Assembly: GCA_027923505.1 (NCBI GenBank)
Contig: BROI01000026.1
Span: forward strand, 1-64,000
Direction: 5' to 3'
Origin: Mayamaea pseudoterrestris
Lineage: Eukaryota; Bacillariophyta; Bacillariophyceae; Sellaphorales; Sellaphoraceae
DNA: 64,000 nt
The notes under the pieces were generated by a model that did no database searches, was not told the DNA's origin, and saw only the letters and a list, made by a program, of their open reading frames with translations. A program made the position numbers and the translations under genes. Of the stretch, positions 12,201 through 23,657 are shown piece after piece; the first letter of the stretch is position 1; the number at the start of each line of letters is the position of its first letter.

Positions 12201-13729
12201 CAGAGAAACAATCGTCATCAAATGTTGTTTCTAAAAATACCTCTTTTTCTGGATTCCTTGACGATCTGTCGTCCGATTCCAGGGCTTCGAAATCGCACAA
12301 TTCACGGAGCAGCCATACGAAGGAGAAAGTAGCTAGAGATTCACGGACAGCTTCGTCTGCTACTCAGCCAGAATCATACGTTAGCGGCAACACTTTCGCT
12401 ACAAATCCAGTTGCCACTCCTTCTCCATCTCCTTCGTCAAGCAACTGGTTTACACCGTCGGCAGATTCAGATCCTAACTTATCTATAGAAAGAAGCGTTG
12501 GCATGGCCCCTTTGGTCAGAACTCCTTTGGTCCGTGAAGATCCGTATGTTGACGAGCAACTTGAAACTGCGATTATCGCGCTTCAGCACGAAATTGAACG
12601 ACTTTCAGATCAGCTTGCAGCACAAGGTGACGATATACAATCTCTGTTAATTCTCGGACGTAGTATGCGAGAGCAAGATGAAGATTATCGAGAGCAGGAA
12701 AACATTCGGCAACAAGAGAGGTTTGATGGAATGCACCGAGAGCTTGAAGGTCTTACCGGGCGCCTGGCACTACTGGAAGAAATCCAGCTAGAGTCTGAGC
12801 GCATAAAAGAAAGTATTGAAAATGTTGTCGACGCAAGCGATACGAAGATGCTAAACATGAATATATATGATTCACCGTCACCCAATGACGTACTCTATTT
12901 GAATGTTGGTGGCATGCCACTCGATGTCTTGCGAGGGACGCTGACATTCTTCCCCGACTCAATGCTGGCTCAAGAGTTTAGTGGGGAATGGGACGAAAGA
13001 CTCGTAAAAGACCATGAAGGTCGATTCATGGTCAACGAAGACCCAGAACTATTTGCCGAACTTGTCAACTACTTGCGCGATCAAGGCCGACGAGCAGATG
13101 ATAGGTTTATTGACCCACCAGGATTTAAGAACATCAATCAGCAGCAACGATTTCACCGGCTAGTTGATTCCTATGAATTGACAAAACATATGTATCGTTT
13201 CTCCGTTTGCACTGTCAGAGAAGATCCCCTTCCCGTCTCTTATCCAATATCAAATGCTCTGCTCATACCTGTAACAAACGACGAGGCCGATTTAAAGGAT
13301 TTTGTCTTGCAGCGAGATGGCAAGCATGCACGTAACGTCGATTCATTTGAGGTCGAGCTGGGAAGGGATACGTGTGGAGCCGTTGGGTGGTCAATATATG
13401 ACACGGATCGATTTGATGGATTCTGCTTTGACAACGAAGATCGCGTCGTTTTGGCAATTCTCTACATCTATCGGACTGGTCTGCAAGAGTCAATCTCTTT
13501 CCGTTTGGGAGATGTTACCCAAAGCATACCTACGAACGCGATAATTCGCGACAATGAGCCTGTACGGATCCGATGCGCTAATCGAGGTACCGAGTGGTAT
13601 GTCAACGATGTCCTGGTAGCGACAACGCCAGCAGTTCATCGAGCCTTAAGTTACAAGGTTGATGCAGCACCGTACGTGTCTTGCACCAAAGGGTCGATCT
13701 GCTTTACAGATCTTACGCTGGTTGCCTAG
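9290..13729 (+). CDS. signal-peptide protein with 14 YSGFPG-WSP repeats, coiled coil and T1/BTB-like domain
   Basis: 1479 aa. The ATG at 9290 is preferred over an upstream alternative because it gives a signal peptide (MKVSLAILFTLVTASSVG) followed by F, a plastid-import-like context. Residues 60-295 carry five Y-[LFV]-x-x-[LM] motifs (SYLETL, DYLSAL, DYLGAM, DYFRSM, DYVTAM). Residues about 316-866 carry 14 repeats of SYSGFPG[AS]xWSPG every 36-48 residues in Ser/Gly/Asn-rich disordered sequence: 12 exact YSGFPG cores plus YSGLPG and YSKPG variants. Two later variants read FSGFLEEL and FSGFLDDL. A coiled coil spans about 1088-1180. A K+-channel-tetramerisation-like (T1/BTB) domain begins near 1199 (VLYLNVGGMPLDVLRGTL). 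A C-terminal globular domain (about 1300-1479) is unrecognised. Stickers plus an oligomeriser suggest a condensate scaffold. The WSP core recalls the PYCO1 Rubisco-linker motif KWSP, so a pyrenoid role is my inference. No intron is needed. Confidence 0.9.
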   Translation: MKVSLAILFTLVTASSVGFSSSSRRPLQQRRNDNQKPFWNTPITDSSISARIPKSALYIGMSYLETLKTNEEGDSNQRSSNNDRYKAPSVDVGSSNDYLSALAASQKSASSSKPKTVSSGSPAGDYLGAMSSPKTNGSNNDGGSGSGSKLQRVLSFIGKTGIASTESNETPKSSPAARDDYFRSMSSSSQQSTTASESSSNESASANKRQQQQRSDDPGKFKRVLGYLGNKMKAAYDYSSDEEAGEKDMNGLSATFPSTRSSRSSALEPSNDKTDSNSRLSSSVLTSPSTDYVTAMSGGSSSAAGSEAKPAPAAASYSGFPGAAWSPGGGGGGGGGSNDASNSHSSKSSDNKSTEPKASSSYSGFPGAAWSPGASTTSNSVSSSSSSSKSTSSTAPKKSSYSGFPGAAWNPGASGGDETSSEQASSGSQGYESTSSAANEPKKASYSGFPGSAWNPGSGGDSSGSNGVNSNGTPSSSSTKEAEKASYSGFPGSAWSPGGGGDASHSGTSSSKSDSKYGLTLSPSTDSKKNSYSGFPGAAWSPNTAGNVPSSADTYKPPVDRSSYNAGSSSASHPAKASYSKPGSDWSQNQPSSFAPSMEDSRSSYSSTTMPLNDIKQTASYSGLPGSDWAPDASNSEASTVDNSRNSYSTAPKSTSSYSGFPGSAWSPGSSTSSTPAVDNSRSGYSAESTQSRDIKDTSYSGFPGSTWSPGDLGSSSTTDQVSAKGSYNSAAKSSANQSKSASYSGFPGSTWSPGSSSSSSNQESVHDESKEKLSPPSQASYSGFPGAAWSFGGTINAGSQDVPSNKIGQEGSSTYSGFPGSSWSPAHGNGSSGSTQQSSGSKKAALSQPSKPSYSGFPGAAWSSGNASNSRNDGRERRNDVVDQSSARIPSWVSNDRQPLEKDRTNQNLSSLDTQGPVWNASPKSVPSHGKLAHSLNVPDTKHYFSGFLEELSGEDSSSEYDQREKLPSAEKQSSSNVVSKNTSFSGFLDDLSSDSRASKSHNSRSSHTKEKVARDSRTASSATQPESYVSGNTFATNPVATPSPSPSSSNWFTPSADSDPNLSIERSVGMAPLVRTPLVREDPYVDEQLETAIIALQHEIERLSDQLAAQGDDIQSLLILGRSMREQDEDYREQENIRQQERFDGMHRELEGLTGRLALLEEIQLESERIKESIENVVDASDTKMLNMNIYDSPSPNDVLYLNVGGMPLDVLRGTLTFFPDSMLAQEFSGEWDERLVKDHEGRFMVNEDPELFAELVNYLRDQGRRADDRFIDPPGFKNINQQQRFHRLVDSYELTKHMYRFSVCTVREDPLPVSYPISNALLIPVTNDEADLKDFVLQRDGKHARNVDSFEVELGRDTCGAVGWSIYDTDRFDGFCFDNEDRVVLAILYIYRTGLQESISFRLGDVTQSIPTNAIIRDNEPVRIRCANRGTEWYVNDVLVATTPAVHRALSYKVDAAPYVSCTKGSICFTDLTLVA

Positions 13730-14186
13730 TCATTTCTTTGTTCAATGCTATGGGTATCAGTATGGCATAATGGCGACCATAATATACACAGGGTGACCAC
13801 AATGTTATCAGGACACATTTTTATTTTGTTAATCTCTCAGAAGTACATTTTAGATACGCATGTGTAATGACCAACTCATAGTGCGTTCAATGGCAATCGA
13901 GAACCAAGGAAACCGGGCCGCTTACACAGTTGATAATTTACTCGTACAAAGGTAAAACAAATTCAAATTTTGGCAAGAACATGCTGTATTGCTCAATCTA
14001 TGTTGACGCTTTGACTCGCTTCATTACCCTTTTGTGGTGGCATCATCATGCCAAACGCGACGGACTTAAAAAATTTCCAAATGCCTAATTGGAGAAATCT
14101 GTTGCTGGCAAATGCTAAACAATTCTCCCAAAAGAACAACCGGCATTAAGAATTGTGAATGTGCCTGGTAAGAACTTTTCACCAAA
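13730..14186. other. intergenic, 3' flank of WSP-repeat gene up to satellite
   Basis: Non-repetitive DNA between the stop codon and the first 169-bp monomer. No reading frame of interest and no RNA gene could be recognised. Confidence 0.4.
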
Positions 14187-17100
14187 TCACACCAGAATGG
14201 TGCCACCATCAATATTCAGGCTGCGCCACAAGATGGTATGCTTGGCTGGTGTCTCAGAAGACTGCAATGTAACTGGTGACAACTTGTCACCAGTCTCAGC
14301 CCCCTGATGCCTTGACATTCAAACCCCCCTACAGCAAGCCATGTCTACACCCAAATCACACCAGAATGGTGCCAACAACATTATTTAGACTGCGCTACAA
14401 GATGGTATGCCTGGCTGGTGTCTCAGAAGACTGCAATGATATCGGTGACAACTTGTCACCAATCTCCGCCGCAGATGCCGTGACATTCAAACGCTCCTAC
14501 AGCAAGCCATGTATACACCCATATCATACCAGAATGGTGCCAACAACATTTTTTAGACTGCGCTACAAGATGGTATGCTTGGCTGGTGTCTCAGAAGACT
14601 GCAATGTGATTGGTGACAACTTGTCACCAGTCTCAGCTCGCAGATGCCGTGACATTCAAACGCCCCTACAGCAAGCCCTGTAGGTGCCCAAAATACACCT
14701 GAAATGTGGCAAATTCATTATTCAGGCTGCGCTACAAGATGGTAGGCTTGGCTGGTGTCTCAGGGGATGGCAATGTATCTGGTGACAACTTGTCACCAGT
14801 CTCAGCCCGCAGATGCCGTGACATTCAAACGCCCCTACAGCAAGCCCTGTAGGTGCCCAAAATACACCAGAATGGTGCCAACATCATTATTCAGGCTGCG
14901 CTACAAGATGAAATGCTTGGCTGGTGTCTCAGAAGACTGCAATGATATTGGTGACAACTTGTCACCAGTCTCAGCCCCCAGATGCCGTGACATTCAAACG
15001 CCCTTACAGCAAGCCATGTATACACCCAGATCACACCAGAATGGTGCCAACATCATTATTCAGGCTGCGCTGCAAGATGGTTGGATTGACTGGTGTCTCA
15101 GGGGATGGCAATGTATTTAGTGACAACTTGTCACCAGTCTCAGCCCGCAGATGCCGTGACATTCTAATGCCCCTACAGCAAGCCCTGTAGGTGCCCAAAA
15201 TACACCAGAAATGTGCCGACATCATTATTCAGGCTGCGCAACAAGATGGTAGACTTGGGTGGTGTCTCAGATGACTGCAATGATATTGGTGACAACTTGT
15301 CACCAGTCTCAGCCCCCTGATGCCGTGACATTCAAACGCCCCTACAGCAAGCCATGTCTACACCCAAATCACACCAGAATGGTGCCAACATCATTATATA
15401 GATTGCGCTACAAGATGGTATGCCTGGCTGGTTTCTCAGAAGACTGCAATGTGATTGGTGACAACTTGTCACCAGTCTCAGCTCGCAGATGCCATGACAT
15501 TCAAACGCCCCTACAGCAAGCCCTGTAGGTGCCCAAAATACACCAGAATGGTGCCAACATCATTATTCAGGCTGCGCTACAAGATGGTAGGCTTGGCTGG
15601 TGTCTCAGGGGATGGCAATGTATTTGGTGACAACTTGTCACCAGTCTCAGCCCGCAGATGCCATTACATTCAAACGCCCCTACAGCAAGCCCTGTAGGTG
15701 CCCAAATCACACCAGAATGGTGCCAACATCATTATTCAGGCTGCGCTACAAGATGAAATGCTTGGCTGGTGTCTCAGAAGACTGCAATGATATTGGTGAC
15801 AACTTGTCACCAGTCTCAGCCCCCAGATGCCGTGACATTCAAACGCCCCTACAGCAAGCCCTGTAGGTGCCCAAATCACACCAGAATGGTGCCAACATCA
15901 TTATTTTGACTGCGCTACAAGATGGTATGCCTGGCTGGTTTCTCAGAAGACTGCAATGTGATTGGTGACAACTTGTCACCAGTCTCAGCTCGCAGATGCC
16001 GTGACATTCAAACGCCCCTACAGCAAGCCCTGTAGGTGCCCAAAATACACCAGAATGGTGCCAACATCATTATTCAGGCTGCGTTACAAGATGGTTGGCT
16101 TGGCTGGTGTCTCAGGGGATGGCAATGTATTTGGTGACAACTTGTCACCAGTCTCAGCCCGCAGATGCCGTGACATTCAAACGCCCCTACAGCAAGCCCT
16201 GTAGGTGCCCAAAATACACCAGAAATGTGCCAACATCATTATACAGGCTGCGCTACAAGATGAAATGAATGGCTGGTGTCTCAGATGACTGCAATGATAT
16301 TTGTGACAACTTGTCACCAGTCTCAGCCCCCTGATGCCGTGACATTCAAACGCCCCTACAGCAAGCCATGTATACACCCAAATCACACCAGAATGGTGCC
16401 AACATCATTATTTAGACTGCGCTACAAGATGGTATGCCTGGCTGGTTTCTCAGAAGACTGCAATGTGATTGGTGACAACTTGTCACCAGTCTCAGCTCGC
16501 AGATGCCGTGACATTCAAACGCCCCTACAGCAAGCCCTGTAGGTGCCCAAAATACACCAGAAATGTGGCAAATTCATTATTCAGGCTGCGCTACAAGATG
16601 GTAGGCTTGGCTGGTGTCTCAGGGGATGGCAATGTATCTGGTGACAACTTGTCACCAGTCTCAGGCCGCAGATGCCGTGACATTCAAACGCCCCTACAGC
16701 AAGCCCTGTAGGTGCCCAAAATACACCAGAATGGTGCCAACATCATTATTCAGGCTGCGCTACAAGATGGTAGGCTTGGCTGGTGTCTCAGGGGATGGCA
16801 ATGTATTTGGTGACAACTTGTCACCAGTCTCAGCCCCCAGATGCCGTGACATTCACACGCCCTTACAGCAAGCCATGTATACACCCAGATCACACCAGAA
16901 TGGTGCCAACATCATTATTCAGGCTGCGCTACAAGTTGGTTGGATTGACTGGTGTCTCAGGGGATGGCAATGTATTTAGTGACAACTTGCCACCAGTCTC
17001 AGCCCGCAGATGCCGTGACATTCAAACGCCCCTACAGCAAGCCCTGTAGGTGCCCAAAATACACCAGAATGGTGCCAACATCATTATTCAGGCTGCGCTA

Positions 17101-20100
17101 CAAGATGGTAGGCTTGGCTGGTGTCTCAGGGGATGGCAATGTATTTGGTGACAACTTGTCACCAGTCTCAGCCCGCAGATGCCATGACATTCAAACGCCC
17201 CTACAGCAAGCCATGTATACACCCAAATCACACCAGAATGGTGCCAACATCATTATTCAGGCTGCGCTACAAGATGAAATGCTTGGCTGGTGTCTCAGAA
17301 GACTGCAATGATATTGGTGACAACTTGTCACCAGTCTCAGCCCCCAGATGCCGTGACATTCAAACGCCCCTACAGCAAGCCCTGTAGGTACCCAAATCAC
17401 ACCAGAATGGTGCCAACATCATTATTTAGACTGCGCTACAAGATGGTATGCCTGGCTGGTCTCTCAGAAGACTGCGATGTGATTGGTGACAACTTGTCAC
17501 CAGTCTCAGCTCGCAGATGCTGTGACATTCATATGCCCCTACAGCAAGCCCTGTAGGTGCCCAAAATAAGCCAGAATGGTGCCAGCATCATTATTCAGGC
17601 TGCGTTACAAGATGGTTGGCTTGGCTGGTGTCTCAGGGGATGGCAATGTATTTGGTGACAACTTGTCACCAGTCTCAGCTCGCAGATGCCGTGACATTCA
17701 AACGCCTCTACAGCAAGCTCTGTAGGTGCCCAAAATACACCAGCAATGTGGCAACATCATTATTCAGTATGCGCTACAAGATGGTAGGCTTGGCTGGTGT
17801 CTCAGGGGATGGCAATGTATTTGGTGACAACTTGTCACCAGTCTCAGCCCGCAGATGCCATGACGTTCAAACGCCACTACAGCGAGCCCTGTAGGTGCCC
17901 AAATTACACCAGAATGGTGCCAACATCATAATTCAGGCTGCGCTACAAGATTAAATGCTTGGCTGGTGTCTCAGAAGACTGCAATGTATTTGGTGACAAC
18001 TTGTCACCAGTCTCAGCCCGCAGATGCCATGACATTCAAACGCCCCTACAGCAAGCCCTGTAGGTGCCCAAAATACACCAGAATGGTGCCAACATCATTA
18101 TTCAGGAGGCGCTACAAGATGGTAGGCTTGGCTGGTGTCTCAGGGGATGGCAATGTATTTGGTGACAACTTGTCACCAGTCTCAGCCCGTAGATGCCATG
18201 AATTTCAAACACCCCTACAGCGAGCCCTGTAGGTGCCCAAATCATACCAGAATGGTGCCAATACCATTATATAGACTGCTCTACAAGATGGTATGCCTGG
18301 CTGGTGTCTCGGAAGAGTGCAATGTGATTGGTGACAACTTGTCACCAGTCTCAGCCCGCAGATGCCGTGACATTCAAACGCCCCTACAGCAAGCCCTGTA
18401 GGTGCCCAAAATACACCAGAAATGTGACAACATTATTATTCAGGCTTCGCTACAAGATGGTAGGCTTGGATGGTGTCTCAGGGGATGGCAATGTATTTGG
18501 TGACAACATGTCACCAGTCTCAGCTCGCAGATGCCGTGACATTCAAACGCCCCTACAGCAAGCCCTGTAGGTGCCCAAAATACACCAGAATGGTGCCAAC
18601 ATCATTATTCAGGCTGCGCTACAAGATGGTAGGCTTGGCTGGTGTCTCAGGGGATGGCAATGTATTTGGTGACAACTTGTCACCAGTCTCAGCCCGCAGA
18701 TGCCGTGACATTCAAATGCCCCTACAGCAAGCCCTGTAGGTGCCCAAAATACACCACAATGGTGCCAACATCATTATTCAGGCTGCGCTACAAGATGGAA
18801 GGCTTGGCTGGTGTCTCAGGGGATGGCAATGTATTTGGTGACAACTTGTCACCAGTCTCAGCCCGCAGATGCCATGACATTCAAACGCCCCTACAGCAAG
18901 CCCTGTAGGTGCCCAAATCACACCAGAATGGGGCCAACATCATTATTTAGACTGCGCTACAAGATGGTATGCCTGGCTGGTGTCTCGGAAGAGTGCAATG
19001 TGATTGGTGACAACTTGTCACCAGTCTCAGCCCGCAGATGCTGTGACATTCAAACGCCCCTACAGCAAGCCCTGTAGGTGCCCAAAATACACCAGAATGG
19101 TGCCAACATCATTATTCAGGCTGCGCTACAAGATGGTTGGCTTGGCTGGTGTCTCAGGGGATGGCAATGTATTTGGTGACAACTTGTCACCAGTCTCAGC
19201 TCGCAGATGCCGTGACATTCAAACGCCCCTACAGCAAGCCCTGTAGGTGCCCAAATCACACCAGAATGGTGCCAATACCATTATATAGACTGCTCTACAA
19301 GATGGTAGGCTTGGCTGGTGTCTCAGGGGATGGCAATGTATTTGGTGACAACTTGTCACCAGTCTCAGCCCGCAGATGCCGTGACATTCAAACGCCCCTA
19401 CAGCAAGCCCTGTAGGTGCCCAAAATACACCAGAATGGTGCCGACATCATTATTCAGGCTGCGCTACAATATGAAATGCTTGGCTGGTGTCTCAGAAGAC
19501 TGCAATGATATTGGTGACAACTTGTCACCAGTCTCAGCTCGCAGATGCTGTGACATTCATATGCCCCTACAGCAAGCCCTGTAGGTGCCCAAAATACACC
19601 AGAATGGTGCCAACATCATTATTCAGGCTGCGCTACAAGATGGTAGGCTTGGCTGGTGTCTCAGGGGATGGCAATGTATTTGGTGACAACTTGTCACCAG
19701 TCTCAGCCCGCAGATGCCGTGACATTCAAACGCCCCTACAGCAAGCCCTGTAGGTGCCCAAAATACACCAGAATGGTGCCAACATCATTATTCAGGCTGC
19801 GCTACAAGATGGAGCTTGGCTCAATGGCAATGTATTTGGTGACAACTTGTCACCAGTCTCAGCTCGCAGATGCCGTGACATTCAAACGCCCCTACAGCAA
19901 GCCCTGTAGGTGCCCAAAATACACCAGAATGGTGCCAGCATCATTATTCAGGCTGCGCTACAAGATGGTTGGCTTGGCTGGTGTCTCAGGGGATGGCAAT
20001 GTATTTGGTGACAACTTGTCACCAGTCTCAGCCCGCAGATGCCTTGACATTCAAACGCCCCTACAGCAAGCCCTGTAGGTGCCCAAAATACACCAGAATG

Positions 20101-23100
20101 GTGCCAACATCATTATTCAGGCTGCGCTACAAGATGGTATGCTTGGCTGGTGTCTCAGGGGATGGCAATGTATTTGGTGACAACTTGTCACCAGTCTCAG
20201 CCCGCAGATGCCGTGACATTCAAACGCCCCTACAGCAAGCCCTGTAGGTGCCCAAATCACACCAGAATGGGGCCAACATCATTATTTAGACTGCGCTACA
20301 AGATGGTATGCCTGGCTGTTGTCTCAGGGGATGGCAATGTATTTGGTGACAACTTGTCACCAGTCTCAGCTCGCAGATGCTGTGACATTCATATGCCCCT
20401 ACAGCAAGCCCTGTAGGTGCCCAAAATAAACCAGAATGGTGCCAGCATCATTATTCAGGCTGCGTTACAAGATGGTTGGCTTGGCTGGTAACTCAGGGGA
20501 TGGCAATGTATTTGGTGACAACTTGTCACCAGTCTCAGCTCGCAGATGCCGTGACATTCAAACGCCCCTACAGCAAGCTCTGTAGGTGCCCAAAATACAC
20601 CAGAAATGTGGCAACATCATCATTCAGTATGCGCTACAAGATGGTAGGCTTGGCTGGTGTCTCAGGGGATGGCAATGTATTTGGTGACAACTTGTCACCA
20701 GTCTCAGCCCGCAGATGCCATGACATTCAAACGCCCCTACAGCAAGCCCTGTAGGTGCCCAAAATACACCAGAATGGTGCCAACATCATTATTCAGGCTG
20801 CGCTACAAGATGGTATGCCTGGTTGGTTTCTCAGAAGACTGCAATGTGATTGGTGACAACTTGTCACCAGTCTCAGCTCGCAGATGCCGTGACATTCAAA
20901 CGCCCCTACAGCAAGCCCTGTAGGTGCCCAAAATACACCAGAATGGTGCCAACATCATTATTCAGGCTGCGCTACAAGATGGTAGGCTTGGCTGGTGTCT
21001 CAGGGGATGGCAATGTATTTGGTGACAACTTGTCACCAGTCTCAGCCGCCAGATGCCGTGACATTCAAACGCCCCTACAGCAAGCCCTGTAGGTGCCCAA
21101 AATACACCAGAATGGTGCCAACATCCTTATTCAGGCTGCGCTACGAGATGGTACACTTGGCTGGTGTCTCAGGGGATGGCAATGTATTTGGTGACAACTT
21201 GTCACCAGTCTCAGCCTGCAGATGCCGTGACATTCAAACGCCCCTACAGCAAGCCCTGTAGGTGCCCAAAATACACCAGAATGGTGCCAGCATCATTATT
21301 CAGGCTGAGTTACAAGATGGTTGGCTTGGCTGGTGTCTCAGGGGATGGCAATGTATTTGGTGACAACTTGTCACCAGTCTCAGCCCGCAGATGCCTTGAC
21401 ATTCAAACGCCCCTACAGCAAGCCCTGTAGGTGCCCAAAATACACCAGAATGGTGCCAACATCATTATTCAGGCTGCGCTACAAGATGGTAGGCTTGGCT
21501 GGTGTCTCAGGAGATGGCAATGTATTTGGTGACAACTTGTCACCAGTCTCAGCTCGCAGATGCCGTGACATTCAAACGCCCCTACAGCAAGCCCTGTAGG
21601 TGCCCAAAAAAACACAATAGAAATGTGGCAACATCATTATTTAGGCTGCGCTACAATATGTTAGGCTTGGCTGGTGTCTCAGGGGATGGCAATGTATTTG
21701 GTGACAACTTGTCACCAGTCTCAGCCCGCAGATGCCGTGACATTCAAACGCCCCTACAGCAAGCCCTGTAGGTGCCCAAAATACACCAGAAATGTGCCAA
21801 CATCATCATTCAGGCTGCGCTACAAGATGGTAGGCTTGGCTGGTGTCTCAGGGGATGGCAATGTATTTGGTGACAACTTGTCACCAGTCTCAGCTCGCAG
21901 ATGCCGTGACATTCAAACGCCCCTACAGCAAGCCCTGTTTACACCCAAATCACACCAGAATGGTGCCAACATCATTATTCAGGCTGCGCTACAAGATGGT
22001 ATGCCTGGCTGGTTTCTCAGCAGACTGCAATGTGATTGGTGACAACTTGTCACCTGTCTCAGCCCGCAGATGCCATGACATTCAAACGCCCCTACAGCAA
22101 GTCCTGTAGGTGCCCAAAATACACCAGAATGGTGCCAACATCATTATTCAGGCTGCGCTACAAGATGGTGTGCTTGGCTGGTGTCTCAGGGGATGGCAAT
22201 GTATTTGGTGACAACTTGTCACCAGTCTCAGCCCGCAGATGCCGTGACATTCAAACGCCCCTACAGCAAGCCCTGTATACACCCAAATCACACCAGAATG
22301 GTGCCAACATCATTATTCAGGCTGCGCTACAAGATGGTATGCCTGGCTGGTTTCTCAGCAAACTGCAATGTGATTGGTGACAACTTGTCACCAGTCTCAG
22401 CTCGCAGATGCCGTGACATTCAAACGCCCCTACAGCAAGCCCTATAGGTGCCCAAAATACACCAGAATGGTGCCAACATCATTATTCAGTCTGCGCTTGG
22501 TAGGCTTGGCTGGTGTCTCAGGGGATGGCAATGTAGTTGGTGACAACTTGTCACCAGTCTCAGCCCGCAGATGCCGTGACATTCAAACGCCCCTACAGCA
22601 AGCCCTGTAGGTGCCCAAAATACACCAGAATGGTGCCAACATCATTATTCTGGCTGCGCTACAAGATGGTTGGCTTGGCTGGTGTCGCAGGGGATGGCAA
22701 TGTATTTGGTGACAACTTGTCACCAGTCTCAGCCCGCAGATGCCGTGACATTCAAACGCCCCTACAGCAAGCCCTGTAGGTGCCCAAAATACACCAGAAA
22801 TGTGCCAACATCATCATTCAGGCTGCGCTACAAAATAGTAGGCTTGGCTGGTGTCTCAGGGGATGGCAATGTATTTGGTGACAACTTGTCACCAGTCTCA
22901 GCTCGCAGATGCCGTGACATTCAAACGTCCCTACAGCAAGCCCTGCAGGTGCCCACAATACACCAGAATGGTGCCAACATCATTTTTCAGGCTGCGTTAC
23001 ACTACAAGATGGTAGGGTTGGCTGGTGTCTCAGGGGATGGCAATGTATTTGGTGACAACTTGTCACCAGTCTCAGCTCGCAGATGCCGTGACATTCAAAC

Positions 23101-23250
23101 GCCCCTACAGCAAGCCCTGTTTACACCCAAATCACACCAGAATGGTGCCAACATCATTTTTCAGGCTGCGCTGCAAGATGGTAGGCTTGGCTGGTGTCTC
23201 AGGGGATGGCAATGTATTTGGTGACAACTTGTCACTAGTCTCTCAATTGC
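14187..23250. repeat. 169-bp satellite array (about 54 copies)
   Basis: Monomers repeat at exactly 169 bp over long stretches (e.g. 16952, 17121, 17290). Each contains a 19-nt palindrome TGGTGACAACTTGTCACCA (9-bp arms, central C; e.g. 15625-15643). Three diagnostic subtypes alternate irregularly: one reading TCAGGGGATGGCAATGTATT before the palindrome, one with AGAAGACTGCAATGTGATT, and one with AGAAGACTGCAATGATATT. A shortened unit lies near 19811 and small indels near 21607 and 22990. Overlapping plus-strand frames of 80-140 codons run through the array in all three phases because 169 = 3x56+1. They reflect the repeat, not genes. Confidence 0.97.
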
Positions 23251-23657
23251 CCATGCATAAGCACACAGTATGAGAAACTTCAATCTCACTGGACTTGTGT
23301 AGGGACACAATTGAGACACTACAGCACCACTGTACAAATTTAATAGTAGACGATAACTTTGATGTTTCTTTCTTCTAATAATGGAACGGAAACTTTGTAC
23401 TCTCACTGGACCTGCATAGTTCAGTGACAAGTGTAGTTTATTAACGTCAGGTTACTCAAGCAATACCTTTGCACGAAGTGCCAAGTAACAGCTTTCTGAA
23501 AAAAAAGGTAAATGAGTGCTATGTCAGCTCAAAATAGCCATCCGGTGCGATGGTGAAAGATGAGTGCTAAACCCTTTTAACTCCTGTTGCGACACGCAGG
23601 AGACTTGCGTGACGAGAGCGCAGCTCTTTCTTCCTCACTTTTGAATTCAATTCAACC
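23251..23657. other. satellite edge and 5' flank of the DUF4336-like gene
   Basis: The last partial palindrome is followed by unique DNA. Two related blocks with the core CTCACTGGAC lie near 23288 and 23402. A TCTCAATTG / CAATTGAGA inverted pair lies near 23240 and 23308. An ACGTCA hexamer occurs near 23438. No gene was recognised. Confidence 0.35.

Noticed and set aside
1-23250. CRISPR-like arrays
   Set aside because: The tandem units have no variable unique spacers, and the setting is eukaryotic nuclear DNA.
14276-23273. Overlapping 80-184 codon frames in the 169-bp array as a repeat protein family
   Set aside because: The same DNA is read in all three phases because 169 is not a multiple of 3. 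No leader or stable C-terminus.
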